A stretch of DNA of 64,000 nucleotides. It comes from Scatophagus argus (lineage: Eukaryota > Chordata > Actinopteri > Scatophagidae). A program made the translations under genes and the position numbers. The notes beneath the pieces were generated by a model. It was not told the DNA's origin. It made no database searches and saw only the letters and a program-made list of their open reading frames with translations. Position 1 is the stretch's first letter. Each line of letters starts with the position of its first letter. Location of the stretch: the NCBI RefSeq assembly GCF_020382885.2, contig NC_058499.1, forward strand, positions 11,641,872-11,705,871. The letters are read 5' to 3'. Positions 44,156-55,600 of the stretch are shown here, piece after piece.

Positions 44156-44460
44156 TAATAGCAAGCGAATGCAATTGTGTAAATACTGCATGTTGAGTTT
44201 TTTTCTTCATAGGATGGCATTACAGTTATTTTAGCAGTCACATTCTTTCCTTTTGTAAAATCCATTGTTTTGCTCTCTTCAGTAACTACTGACTGTAATT
44301 TTACAGCACTTGCTGTGTCCTTTCTGCTCCTTGAGGTTTTTTGTAGGCTATTGGACTAACTCAGCAATATACAAGTTTTATATATATATTTCCATGAATT
44401 TTCATTCTATTTTAATTTACAAAATACTCTCCCACTGTTGTTTCTGTTGGTGTTGTTTGG

Positions 44461-44466
44461 AATAAA
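44461..44466 (+). other. Poly(A) signal of ch25h-like copy 2
   Basis: AATAAA about 305 bases after the stop codon and in the same direction, in a GTTTGGAATAAAAGTC context, followed by a GT-rich stretch (TTTTGTGTGC) as expected for a cleavage region. Confidence 0.6.
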
Positions 44467-44967
44467 AGTCATTTAAAAAGTTTTGTGTGCACAATCACTG
44501 ACTAGTCATTCCAGTGAGGTAACCAACAGTAACTATTTACACTTGCAAGCGAAGCAGTTTTCCTGAGGGAAAACTTCCTGTTCTTTGCTTTTCTCACAAT
44601 CTTCTTACATAATCCAAAATCTTTTAAAGAGCCTTACTCAGCAATATTTTCCTTCCAAGTTGCACAAAGGAGTAAGGAGCTTTTGAAAAATGTAAGTAGT
44701 TAGTCAGGCTTGTCACTTATTCAAGAATGAATGGAATTCGTTACAAAACACGTGAAAAATACATTATTCTAATAATCTAAGTACATGTGAAGGCAAAGTT
44801 CACATTGGACTTTGAGACATTACTGTGTTTAACATGCTGGTATTCCATATGGCTTTCAAGCGATTTTAATTTTTATTCCAAAGCTCATTTTGTTTAGGGT
44901 TGTAACTGAATCGAACTATTCTGAAATGGCAAGTAACACACAAACACACAAGAAATATTTAAATATA

Positions 44968-44973
44968 TTTATT
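44968..44973 (-). other. Candidate kti12 poly(A) signal
   Basis: TTTATT reads AATAAA on the minus strand about 65 bases downstream of the kti12 stop codon, next to an AAT triplet repeat (44988-45008). Confidence 0.4.
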
Positions 44974-45039
44974 TGTTATTTGAAAATAATAATAATAATA
45001 CTAATAATGATTAAAAAATTAAACCTATGCTATCAAAAG

Positions 45040-48000
45040 TCAGTGAAGACTCTTGTTCAAATACTGCACAAACATGTTGGAAATTTGTCCGCTCTTCTCT
45101 GTTGGGTGCATCTTGGTGTAGCTGATGAACTGGCGCCGTAGCTTCCTGAGCTCTGCCATGTTGATGCTCCTGGTGAGCTCGACGTTAAACATCAGGTTAA
45201 GGTAGTTTGAATGGAAAGCGTTCTGCCTGCAAGCTGCTCCCACATGAAGGCAGAAAATCAGCGTCATGTTTTCTAAAGTACAGCTAAGCACCGAAGTAAC
45301 TAGAAAAAAGTGTTCAAATGTATCTAAAGGTCACAGTATTGCATCTTCCCTTTTAAAGGGAACGACACAAAGAAATAACATAAAGGACAGGAAGTTACTG
45401 ACGTAATCTAAAATTATGCACCTGCCATTAAAATGTTGACCGGGGAGGAACCGAATGTACTATTTAGTTGGTTTCTGCTTGGACCAACACATTCAAAGGA
45501 AAAAATCAAAGTGTTTGCTTCTAAGAACGTCTCAAACGGTGCAGCTGCCAATGAAAATCCACTTATCTATGTAATTTGGTTTCTCTCCTCCATACGCATC
45601 CCACAGTGTGTTATTACAGACAAGACCTTTAACAGTGATCGGCTGCTGTGCCTTTCATTTAACTTCTTTGATGGACATGCATTCATCCCCTTCTAATAAG
45701 TCATTTGATATGGAGTGCTTTGTCTCCTGCTGCTGAGGGAATGTGACTTTCCTTGCGAGGCAGATGATGAAAATGAGTGGGCACAAATTAAAAAAGGCAA
45801 AACAAGTTTCAGATTAAAGTTGTGAAAGATCAGCGCTACCCGGACTCAAAACACAACTGCCAGAATCTGTTAAACGCAAAAAAAGATTCTTCGGAATTGA
45901 GTTTTAAATTTAAAAAAATGTGGACATGCAAATGAGTATAAAGGATATCTTTTCTGTTGCTCCTGGAACTGAAATGAGATCCCCGGGAACACTTGTCTTC
46001 TGTGCGTTAAAGATTGCCTGAAAAGAAATTCAAGAACTTTTACCACACAACACACAAGGTTATGTTCATGCTGACTAATACAGGTCCCAGGGTGTTTTGG
46101 ATTGTAGGGAGTTCGAGAAGTGGGATCTGCACACTGAGAATTAAATGGACTGATGAATCACAGATAGAAAGTAACATTTACAGGGAATTTCTGCCAAAAA
46201 CAAACAAATAAACAAAAAAAGGCCACCAGCAGGTGTACTCAATAGCTTATTAAGGAAACAGAGCAAGTGATTTCTCATTGGCTTAAAGCAATTAGCATCA
46301 CACAGGCGCATCAATAGGTGGATAAATAATTACAGGAGCAAATGTTATTTACGAAACATGACACACAACCAGGCAGTGGGAGGACACACGGGTGAAAGCA
46401 AAGCATTCAGGGAGTCCATATATAAAGACATGCTGTTCACTCAGTACGCTGGACCTGCTTTTAACATTTAACTCCCTTCTTCTCCCGAGCCTGTGTGGTC
46501 AATAACAGTTGTGAGCCGGACTCCAGTATAGTGTTAAAACAAGACAACTCAAGTGTCAAAATCAATCAACATTAGGGTACCGATTTGACTCTCAGCTGCA
46601 GGGGGAGTTTCCCTCCTACACCCTCATTCATCACTGTGTTCTCCCTCCGTAAATGTATTGACTTCCGTATTAGTATATATACATTTATGTATTGCCTTTT
46701 TTTTTTTTTTTTTTTTTAAACACCTCATCTCCTGGAGTGGAATTATTTGCCTACCTATTGACATTATTTGATGGTTTGTGTGTTGCAATCACTCAATCTG
46801 TTCCCTTGATTTGCTATTCATGCCATATCCACGTCATACGAGATGAACTGCAGACACCGGAAAGATTCCCATGTTTACGTCACAAAAACGTTGTGACGAG
46901 AAGATAACACTGCGTCCATTAAATCTGAGTTTAATTACCTTGAACAATGGACTTCGATTGGCTTGAGACGTCCATGTTTGTTTGGCTGTCAGGCATTTCT
47001 GCCAAGCCAGATATATCAGCATTTTCGGAGAAGCAAGAGTTTCTAGGTCATAATTGCAGCTTGGGTGTTGACGTTGACACTATCCTCAAGTTGAAAACTG
47101 GTAATTACAACAACTCTGATATAACATTTACTTGGCATTAGTACACCAACTACTGGGCTGTAAAGACCTGCATTTAATGTACTGAAGAAAATGATGTGGA
47201 GTGAAGATTTTGTAAATTTATGTTCAGATGAAACATTTTTCTAAACATGACTCCTCCTTATTTTTAATTTTCAATGTGTGGGTCTCACTTTGGGAATCTG
47301 AAATGTGGCGTAACTCAAAAGACAGAATGGTTTCTGCAAAAAACCAAACTGAAAACACGAGAAGCCATACCATTAAGACATCCTGCGTGATCTTGTCCAA
47401 CTCGTACAAGAAGTTTGCGGATGACAACGGTTGCTGCGGAGAAAAAGAATATCTCTTTTACCGTCAAGTAATCAAAAAGGCAGCATGACAGGGCATGTAG
47501 CTAATGAACACTGTGTGCTTGTGAAACAAAACAGCGCGTGCGTATGTCTCGTACACTCTGCATAGCCTGGTTCGGCGGGGGTGCTTTTCTTTTGAAAAGT
47601 GCATCACAAATGGCTTCATACGGAAGCGTGTCGTCTTTCAGGATGGTGAAGAGGGGATTGTCCCATCGGTTTCTGGAGTCTGGAGCTTCAAATCTCAGCA
47701 CTAATGCATTAAAGCTGCGAAAAACAAATCAGATGACAGCCAATTTACAAAAAAAAAAAAAAAACAAACAAAAACTGGACACTTTTGTCGGTGAGGTGCA
47801 TAAAGGCATTTTTTAAAAACCTATCCAAAAATAAAGACAGTGCTGCCACAGACGGACATGCTTGTCACTCACATGTCCTGGGTGTACTGCTCGGCAGGAT
47901 CTCTGTCGGTGTTCCATGTTGAACTCACTTCATCTGACGTCAAACAGTATACCTTCATCAAACAAAAGCATGGGATATTGACTTGGGCCAGTGGTTTTCA

Positions 48001-49384
48001 CATGCTGAAAATGTACTGGTTATTTCGCCAGCATACTTACCAGACAGTGTGGCGTCTGTGCGTGCTTGGTGAGACAGAACAGTTCATATCGGTAGCCTGT
48101 AAGACATTTTAACTTTCAAAAAGTAGCAGCATAAACAAACCGTACTGTTTGCATTACACAGTACTGTTTGCAAAATTTACCTTTAATGTAATTTAATGAA
48201 TCCAAAATTACAATGTGATCCTTGTTGATTTTCCTAAAGGACAAATAAAGAAAAGGTTACAAGGGCTGCGAACATCACTGATGAACCGAGTCCACAAAAC
48301 AGATCTGGAAAAAACCCACCTTTCTACTTCAGCTTTCAGGGACGCTCTGAGATTTTTTTCCTTTTGGGAATCTACAACATATCCAACAAATTTATATTAC
48401 AGCAGGAGTATGCAAAAGTTGTGACTGTGCTATCAAACGATGGAAGTGTTATTTCATTGATTCAGCATCAGTTTTGATTTATACATTTTCATTTGATGAG
48501 AAGTTGACATCTTCTTTGTGTTTTTTTTTACTGTCCCAAATACAACATTTATTTATTTTACATTTAGTAGCACGTTTGCTTATTATCAGTACTGTTTCTA
48601 TTGCATTATTGATCATTCAACTAATTTTAGCTGCCGATATCAGGAAATTCATGATACAGGGCCGTGAAAGAGATCCTGTAAGCCTGAAGTCAGACCCAAA
48701 TATCCAAGTTATGAATGTACAGCTGTACCTACCGACATGTCAAAGAAAAAAACTACGGCTTCTTTTGTATAGAGTAGCGACTGTAATCCTGGTATGTCGT
48801 AAACTGTTACGATACGAGCCTTAATTACACTGTAGGATACACTTGATGAAACTCTGCCGCCAAACTCCATTCAAAATACTATTAAATTACTGCTGCGCCC
48901 CCCCCCAAAAAAACACACAAAAAAAACATAGCCGGTGGTGCACGAATGAGAAAGTCCTAATCAGTTTTCATCACAACTGCTACATAATCTTCACATTCAG
49001 AAACATGCCTATTTTAATAACACCATGTTTTTATGAAACCGGTTCCGCTGTTATGCACCACATTTCTACGCCATTAATAAATGCGCCTCAGTTCAGAAAT
49101 ACTGCGGTTGAATACCGTATGAAGTATTTGGTGCATAGCTGACATGCAAACTGACTTTTGACTGCTGATAAAATTTTAACACCTACAGACATGTGATAAA
49201 CAACAGCACTGACACGGAGCTAGCTTAACTTGCCTGCGTAGACGGCGTTTTTCTCAACGTGCGGGGCTTCACCTCCCACAATATGAACCTTTCGGTCACA
49301 GTTATGTTCAAAATACACCTTCAGTTCTTCTGCCCTTCGTGTTTTACCACTACAGGGGTAACCACACATCACTATTAGAGGCAT
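45040..49384 (-). CDS. kti12: KTI12, Elongator-associated P-loop protein
   Basis: Nine exons on the minus strand (5' to 3'): 49234-49384, 48320-48371, 48181-48233, 48041-48096, 47873-47952, 47555-47714, 47371-47433, 45949-46017, 45040-45183; 275 residues. The protein opens MPLIVMCGYPCSGKTRRAEE with a Walker A motif (GYPCSGKT). It carries DHIVILDSLNYIKGYRYELF (exons 3-4), LRFEAPDSRNRWDNPLFT, APPPNQAMQS and the C-terminal LRRQFISYTKMHP, all as in human KTI12. It is shorter than human (354), lacking the disordered insert before LRFEAPDS. KTI12 works with Elongator in modifying tRNA wobble uridines. Two introns are unusual: intron 1 is GC-AG (GCAG|GCAAGT) and the last is AT-AC. The start at MPL was preferred over an ATG six codons upstream, by homology. 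Confidence 0.93.
45184..45948 (-). other. kti12: U12-type AT-AC intron of kti12 (last intron)
   Basis: The donor reads GAAAAG|ATATCCTTT, an exact match to the U12 AT-AC 5' site. A branch-site match TACCTTAAC lies at 45196-45204 (minus strand). The intron ends in AC 13 bases beyond the branch adenosine. Joining in phase 0 gives ATEK-VELTRSINMAELRKLRRQ, which aligns residue for residue with human TTEHLRFTRPLTMAELSRLRR. No GT-AG pair gives this alignment. Confidence 0.85.
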
Positions 49385-49924
49385 TACTATCGACACTATC
49401 ACATAAACTAGCCTAGATGTGATGTGATGAAAAGCAAGTTGACACTTTCACCCGGATATGATTACTACAAACACCAACAGGGGGCGCCACACAGCTACTA
49501 TTCTGAATTCAATTACTCAGCCATCCTTTCGCATCAGTTATGTGAAAATATATGGACTGATAGACACGAAGCACATTCTTTTGATGTATTTTTCTCTTTG
49601 TTAAAATAAAGGAATATTTCGAACCATAAATGAGTGAAAAATCACCAAGAAGGGCTGACAACTGATCTAGTTTCAGCACTAGTTTATTCACAGGTGCCAT
49701 AAAGATTAGGTTCAAACAGGTGGAAGAGTCAAGAACAAAGTAGTGCCGGAATGGCATCACACTGTCATTATACAAAGTAACACAAGACATTAAAAAAAAC
49801 AAAAAAAAACTTAAACATATTTAAATTGGAGCTTCTGAAACTCTTCATCAGTAGGATTTCATATTGTTAAGAGTAATGATGTAACAATATATGGCTGAAA
49901 TGCTCCTCAAGCAGGATCTCCTCC

Positions 49925-50493
49925 TCATCTAAATGGATGGAAAAGTGAGAAAAACAATCAGTCGTACAGGTGATGAGTTATAATGTGTTATCAGCTAAAT
50001 TACTACCTCTACTACTACTAATAACAATAATAATAAACTAACATGTCCAATGGTTGTTTCCGTTGTGTTAGACGGCCAGTTTTCAACATCTGAATGAGCA
50101 GCGCCTGCAGATCTTCCACTCGGTACAGAGGAACAACAGCTCTGACTTCAGTGGGAACAGTCGCATCTTCAAAGGCAGATTCCACAACACTTTTCTTGCC
50201 CATGAAATGCCCTTGATTAACACAAAATACAATCTCAACATAAACTATCCAGAAAGAAGAAAAAAAAAAAAAAGCTTTAAATAACAACACAATCTGAAAT
50301 GATGTGCCAGAATGGTGTTATTTCTCTTACCTGTTGCCCACAGATTCCCCCTTGGATTCACCTTGATCTTTGAAACTTTATTTCTCAGCTCAGTTAAATC
50401 AAGAGTCATTGAAGACGTCATGGCAAGGTACGGGATAAGGATGAAAGAACACAGGAACCCTGCTCTGCAGATCTTTGTCAAAGCGCCTTTCAT
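49925..50493 (-). CDS. nmb: Neuromedin B precursor
   Basis: Exons 50331-50493 and 50043-50211 encode the precursor, and a third exon ending at plus position 49928 would complete the last codon (ATA) and give the TGA. That makes 111 residues. The N-terminus is a signal peptide (roughly 1-25, FLCSFILIPYLA). The peptide GNLWATGHFM at 49-58 is identical to the mammalian neuromedin B decapeptide and is followed by GKK, the amidation and cleavage site. SKIKVNPR upstream resembles the SKIRVHSR of the human 32-residue form. The rest is a C-terminal propeptide with VEDLQALLIQMLKTGRL. The peptide acts through a bombesin-family receptor. The last exon is the least certain part. Confidence 0.93.
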
Positions 50494-51750
50494 TCCTCAA
50501 AACGTCTTGTCCGCAATTCGGTGCTGGTTAATTAAAATCTCTGCTCTTCTGTTACCTTGGGGGCCGGGCAGTTATACAGACACGGTGCTCTTAATATTCT
50601 AATGAGATGAAGTCATCCATCTGTGGTTGGTTTCTTATTGGATGAATGATGCATATTACAAAGCCACGTGCCTCTCGTTATCCCATCCAAATACCATTAC
50701 TTTCCTCCCCTGCATCCAATAGTTTTAAGACACAAGACTGTCTGTAACACAAAAGACAAGACAGATACAGAATTAAATGCACCAATTTATTTGTAAGTAC
50801 TTAACGTAAACATTTCAGCAAGGCACGTGGGCCACTGCATGCTGAATAGATGTAATGGCTTAAGAAATGCTGTGAATCCAGGGTTCATTGGCTACTGTAT
50901 GTACACAAGATACTTTCCTATACAAGTCCTCACTGTACACAGTATGAAAAGTACAAATATGTTGTTACAAAAGAATAAGTCGTGAACAAATCATTCTTTT
51001 CAGTCTCTGCATTTTAACAGCTGCAGAGTGGTGATTTAAGGACTGAAGATGACAGAGAAATGAAGAACTCAGATAGCACTTACATAGAAAAAGGTTCACT
51101 CGCCCAGTCAAGTCAATATGACCATATAGCCTTATTTTCATTCCCAAAATAATTTATAAAATTTAATAATGTGGGATAAGACACATTTACTAGCTTTTAC
51201 ATTGCACTGAGGTTACCTGCAACTCCTCCAATACTTTCATCACTGAACAATCACTGCCATGGACCATGGAGGTAGGAGCTGTCGTGTACTGAATACAAAA
51301 CAAGAAGTGCTGCTTTACAAATCAAGACCTGTGAACAAAAAGTACCCCACATTATGAGGAATGATCGAAGAATTTTTTTTCCTCTGAAGCCACCACGGAT
51401 TCAACAAAGTCCTCTGATCCCACTATCATTGTAATTATTATTGTTGTTCTTCTTCTCTGCAACTTTTTATTAACAGGTCCTGATTTATGAGATATTATCT
51501 CCGATATGCCGCCAGACTTCACTTTCACACATGCTCTGGATTATCCAAAACAATGTACCCTGATTTGACATAACCACTTGCCTGAAAAATACACTTCCGG
51601 CAATTTGAGGTATTTTCAATACTGCTGCACCACACATTCAATACCTCTCAATGTTTTCTATGAACACTCATTCGAGAAAAGAAAATCATTTAGAGAGAGA
51701 GAGAGAGAGATGGGGAGAGAGAGAGAGAGGGAGGGAGAGAGGGGGGGAGG

Positions 51751-51833
<83 letters not shown>

Positions 51834-52648
51834 CCAGACCTGGGACATCACATGAGTCCACAAATCAAACATTTTCAGCAAACATTAAAACAAAATAATT
51901 TCAGAATGGGTTAAATAGTCAAAAAGAAAGTCTTTCTCGTAGCCTAACTTCAGTAGGCTTTGCTCAGTGAGAAAAACCCACCTGTATTTGAACTAACAGG
52001 ATCGTTTTTCAAATAACTGTTTACCAAATATGCATAAATACGGCTTTTAAATGAATACTTAATTATACTATGTTTTGTAATAAATGGCGACTACAATTCT
52101 AGCATTGTACTGCAAATCAATTGCAACACAGTCATAAAAACTGATTCCCCTTCAGGTAATAGTGTGTAGCACTGAATACTTCAGACAACATAAAAGCAAT
52201 TAAAACTACCATCGATTACAAAGGTGAAAATCCACCCCTTCACCGTTACATCGATCAATACCAAAAACTAGAACAGACATTCCTGAGTCTCCTGTCAGGG
52301 CGGTTAAAACAGTTTGGGGGGTGGACAAAAGAAAAATAATTTGTAATACGTGTGCAGGTATGTCTGAAAGGTAAAATGAACAAATTACCAACATGCAAAG
52401 TTAAACAAAAAGAACTGAAAAATGAACATTAAGTTGTTCATTTATGAAAATGCTGCTCTGTGCTAAATGTCAAAGATCTGCTTGAATATACTGCACAACC
52501 TCTGAACAACATGAGGGAAATGCCTAAATTGAAAAAAAAAAAAAAAAGGCCCAAACCTCCACGCGAAAACATCGGGCATCCCTTGTTACCTTCATATGAA
52601 AACTGAACATATTAAAGCAGCATTTAAGAGGCGCTGAGGTGTCTCTTT
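50494..52648 (-). other. nmb upstream region and probable znf592 3' UTR
   Basis: No open frame of interest. An AATAAA on the minus strand near 50785 could end znf592, which would give it a 3' UTR of about 1.85 kb. That UTR includes a long GA repeat (51693-51831) and A-runs near 52534. nmb promoter elements should lie just right of 50493, but none is distinct. Confidence 0.35.
51693..51831 (+). repeat. GA/TC microsatellite
   Basis: About 140 bases of GAGA sequence, pure in its right half (about 51753-51829) and interrupted by G-runs in its left half. The overlapping open frames on both strands (Arg-Glu or Ser-Leu repeats) are products of the repeat. It lies in the probable 3' UTR of znf592. 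Confidence 0.95.
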
Positions 52649-55600
52649 CTACCGGTGAGGGACAGCTCGTGTCTGAGAGTGAGCGCTCAGTTGTAATTTA
52701 CTGCCTGCAATCTTGCCACAGTGCAGACTTGCTGGCTCTTCTGCCTGCGAGGGCTCAGGTTCACTAAGCTCCGGTAACAAGTTGTTCACCTCATCAGTAT
52801 CTGCTGGTCTACCTGGCTGATTATCCTGCTCCATCTCCCTGGCTTCTGCTTCCTCCTCCTCCTCTTCTTCTTCTTCTTCTTTATCTTTCTCCTCCTCTTT
52901 GACTTTGTGAACAATGAAAAGATGTCTGTTGAGAGACAGCACAGACGTGAAACACAGGCCACAGTGAAGGCACTGAGGAGTGTTTTCATCGGTTTTATGC
53001 TGTGGGATGTGCTGCTGGAATTGCGTGCTGTCGTCTGTGATGAAACCGCACTTTGAACAGCGGAACTGAGTTTTCAGACGCTTTGCTGAAGGAGCCTCAA
53101 GACTGAAAGCGCGACCCCGCTCCTCCTCCTTCTCCTGCACGTCCACGGCAGGTCGTTCTGATAAAAGCCTCTGCAAATCACAAAAATTGCACACTTCAAA
53201 ATGGTAACCTGTAAGATTCTTAACATTTGTACTTGTGCCTGTGGTTATTATTTTGTTCTTTACGTTAAAAATAACGAATAACCCACCTTCTCCAAAGGTT
53301 TTCTTGATTCCTGGGTGGCTGTTTGCATTTGGCGAAGATCTGGATTTTTGATTCCATGCATCACACTGATGTGGTTCTTCAACATCACACTTGTCGTGAA
53401 TGTTGTTTTGGTATCCGTGCAATACCTGAAGTATTAAAAAAAATGTAAGTGGAACTGAATGATTTAGGAATGAATCTGATAAAACACTGAAGTCTGTGAC
53501 AAAAACATCTTTCAAAGGTAAAAAAGAAATCTCACGCGCAAGTGTAGATTTTCTTTTTTCCATCATGGTCACTGCGAATATGTCTTCTCAGACTGGTTGT
53601 AGAGTTGAAAGACTGCTCACAATGTCGACATGGATACTTCTTCACTGACTGTTGGGGAAAAAAAAAGTTTCCTCCAACTTGCATTGTACTTGTTAACTTG
53701 AGGTAATCGTGAAGGTCACAGGTCATTATATACACACCAGCAACCACTGGGAAATTCACTGTTCCCATGACTATTTCCTCATTTCGACACGTCACAACAT
53801 GCTGTGCTGAAATGACAGCGTCTTAACTCATAACGCCTACTAATTAGAGACACCACTCAGACTAACGTGCTGCTTAATGTTCACATTGTTTTCAGGTAGA
53901 CTACATGACAAGGTAGCATTTGTTTCATTTATTGTTTCAGTTTCCCCCATGCAACAAAAAGGCTCACAATGAAACTCGAAGCTCACTGTGAAACTGAAGG
54001 CCTTGGCCTCAGTTGTTGCACATATAGTTCAGAGGTTCACAGCACATGAGGCATCTACACGCAAGGTGATTTCCAGTTGTCTGTCTTACCTCCGTCTGAT
54101 ATAATAGATACCCTTCTATTTTAACTCATACAGGTGTGTACACGCGATAGTGTGGGATACAAAGAGTAAATGTACATTCACACTATAAGGGGACACAATT
54201 AACAATAGTGTTTATAAGTATTGTACTTGAATTGAAAGCAACAGTGTATATGAAGTCAACAGAAATAAATTCCAGGACTAATCTGAGTGTGATCTTGTAG
54301 TTTGAGCTAACAGAAATTGCAGCAGAGTAAGCAACCCTATTTCACAAAGGCCGCTAATGTTTTAGTCGAACACACACATTTCCGCATGGGGAATTCATGG
54401 TCTCTCACCTTCCGGTGGGTGGTCTTCACGTGAGACACATAGGAGTCTCGTTCAGGGAACCACAGGAGACACTCCCCACAAGTCCAGCCAATGGGCTTCG
54501 CGCGAGATCTGCTGTCTTGCTCTGCCTTTTTTCTGGGACTATCTGTGTGCTTAACAGGACTGCGGCTCTTGTGACGTTGGACAGAATGAGCATCCTGGTG
54601 CAAGTCTGAGCTGTTTGTTTGCATCCTGCCGTTCTCTGTCTCTGCTGCCATGTTTCCTACATGAACACTCTGCAAAATAGCAAACACAAGGGAAAAAAAA
54701 AATCACTTCACATAACAAAAGCCTTATCCTCTGCTCCATGTCAATAATCACATACTACAAGTCATGGATTATTAAATGCAGAGTACTCATCATTTACTCA
54801 ACTACTTCTCTTTTTCCAATATGGTTAAACAACACAACTTGACACTTAACAATGTTGCTGGACTGTGTGACTGCCAGGCGCATTTCTCTGCATTTTGTGC
54901 CTGATTTGAGGTAGGTAACCGAGTGTGTGAATAAATGTATACATTTAAATTTATACACATATAAAATATGTCTTCATAAAAAATACAATCAGAACTAACC
55001 TTGAAGTGGTGCATTAACATCTGCTTTTGTGGAAAGACTGAGTTGCATTCGGGACACTTGAACACAGATGTAACACGCTTGTTCGCATTCTGGTGGAAAT
55101 GCTCATAGAGTAACTGCTTCTTCTTGAACACTGTCTCGCACGAACACTTAAAGATTAACCTGCAAAAGAGAGAGAAAACTGTTAAAATGAACCATAAAAA
55201 GAAATGTACTACTTTTAACAGTCAGGTCATGAGATGCTGACTTACTGCGGGGATGTTTTGCTGGCACTGTGCTTGTTTTTAAAATGCACTTCACAACTGT
55301 CATTGGTCTTGAAGGCAACAGGACAGATGGAGCACTTGTAAAACACTTCACAGTGTTTCTCCTCAATGTGAGTCTTTTGTCCTTGAAGGGTCTTGAAAAC
55401 CATATCACAGTGAAGACATCTAGAAGGAAAGGAATCATAATGACACTATTCTGTTTATATTCTACTGAGTGTGTTTTAAATAAGGCCTGTCTTTCACGCT
55501 TGCTTACTTACTTGTACCAAGCCTTGCGAGCGTAGTGGAGACAGTTTTCCTTGACGTGCTTCTGTATGTCTGCAGAACGACTCAGGGCACCACACTCAGG

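Noticed and set aside
46430-46450. TATATAAAG-like sequence in a kti12 intron as a hidden promoter
   Set aside because: No coding region follows on either strand, and AT-rich introns produce such matches by chance.
49385-49402. kti12 start at the ATG six codons upstream
   Set aside because: The family N-terminus is MPL followed by the P-loop; the extra residues MIVSIV have no counterpart in human.
51578-51914. Frames of 87-106 codons rich in Arg-Glu
   Set aside because: They translate the GA microsatellite and have no independent support.
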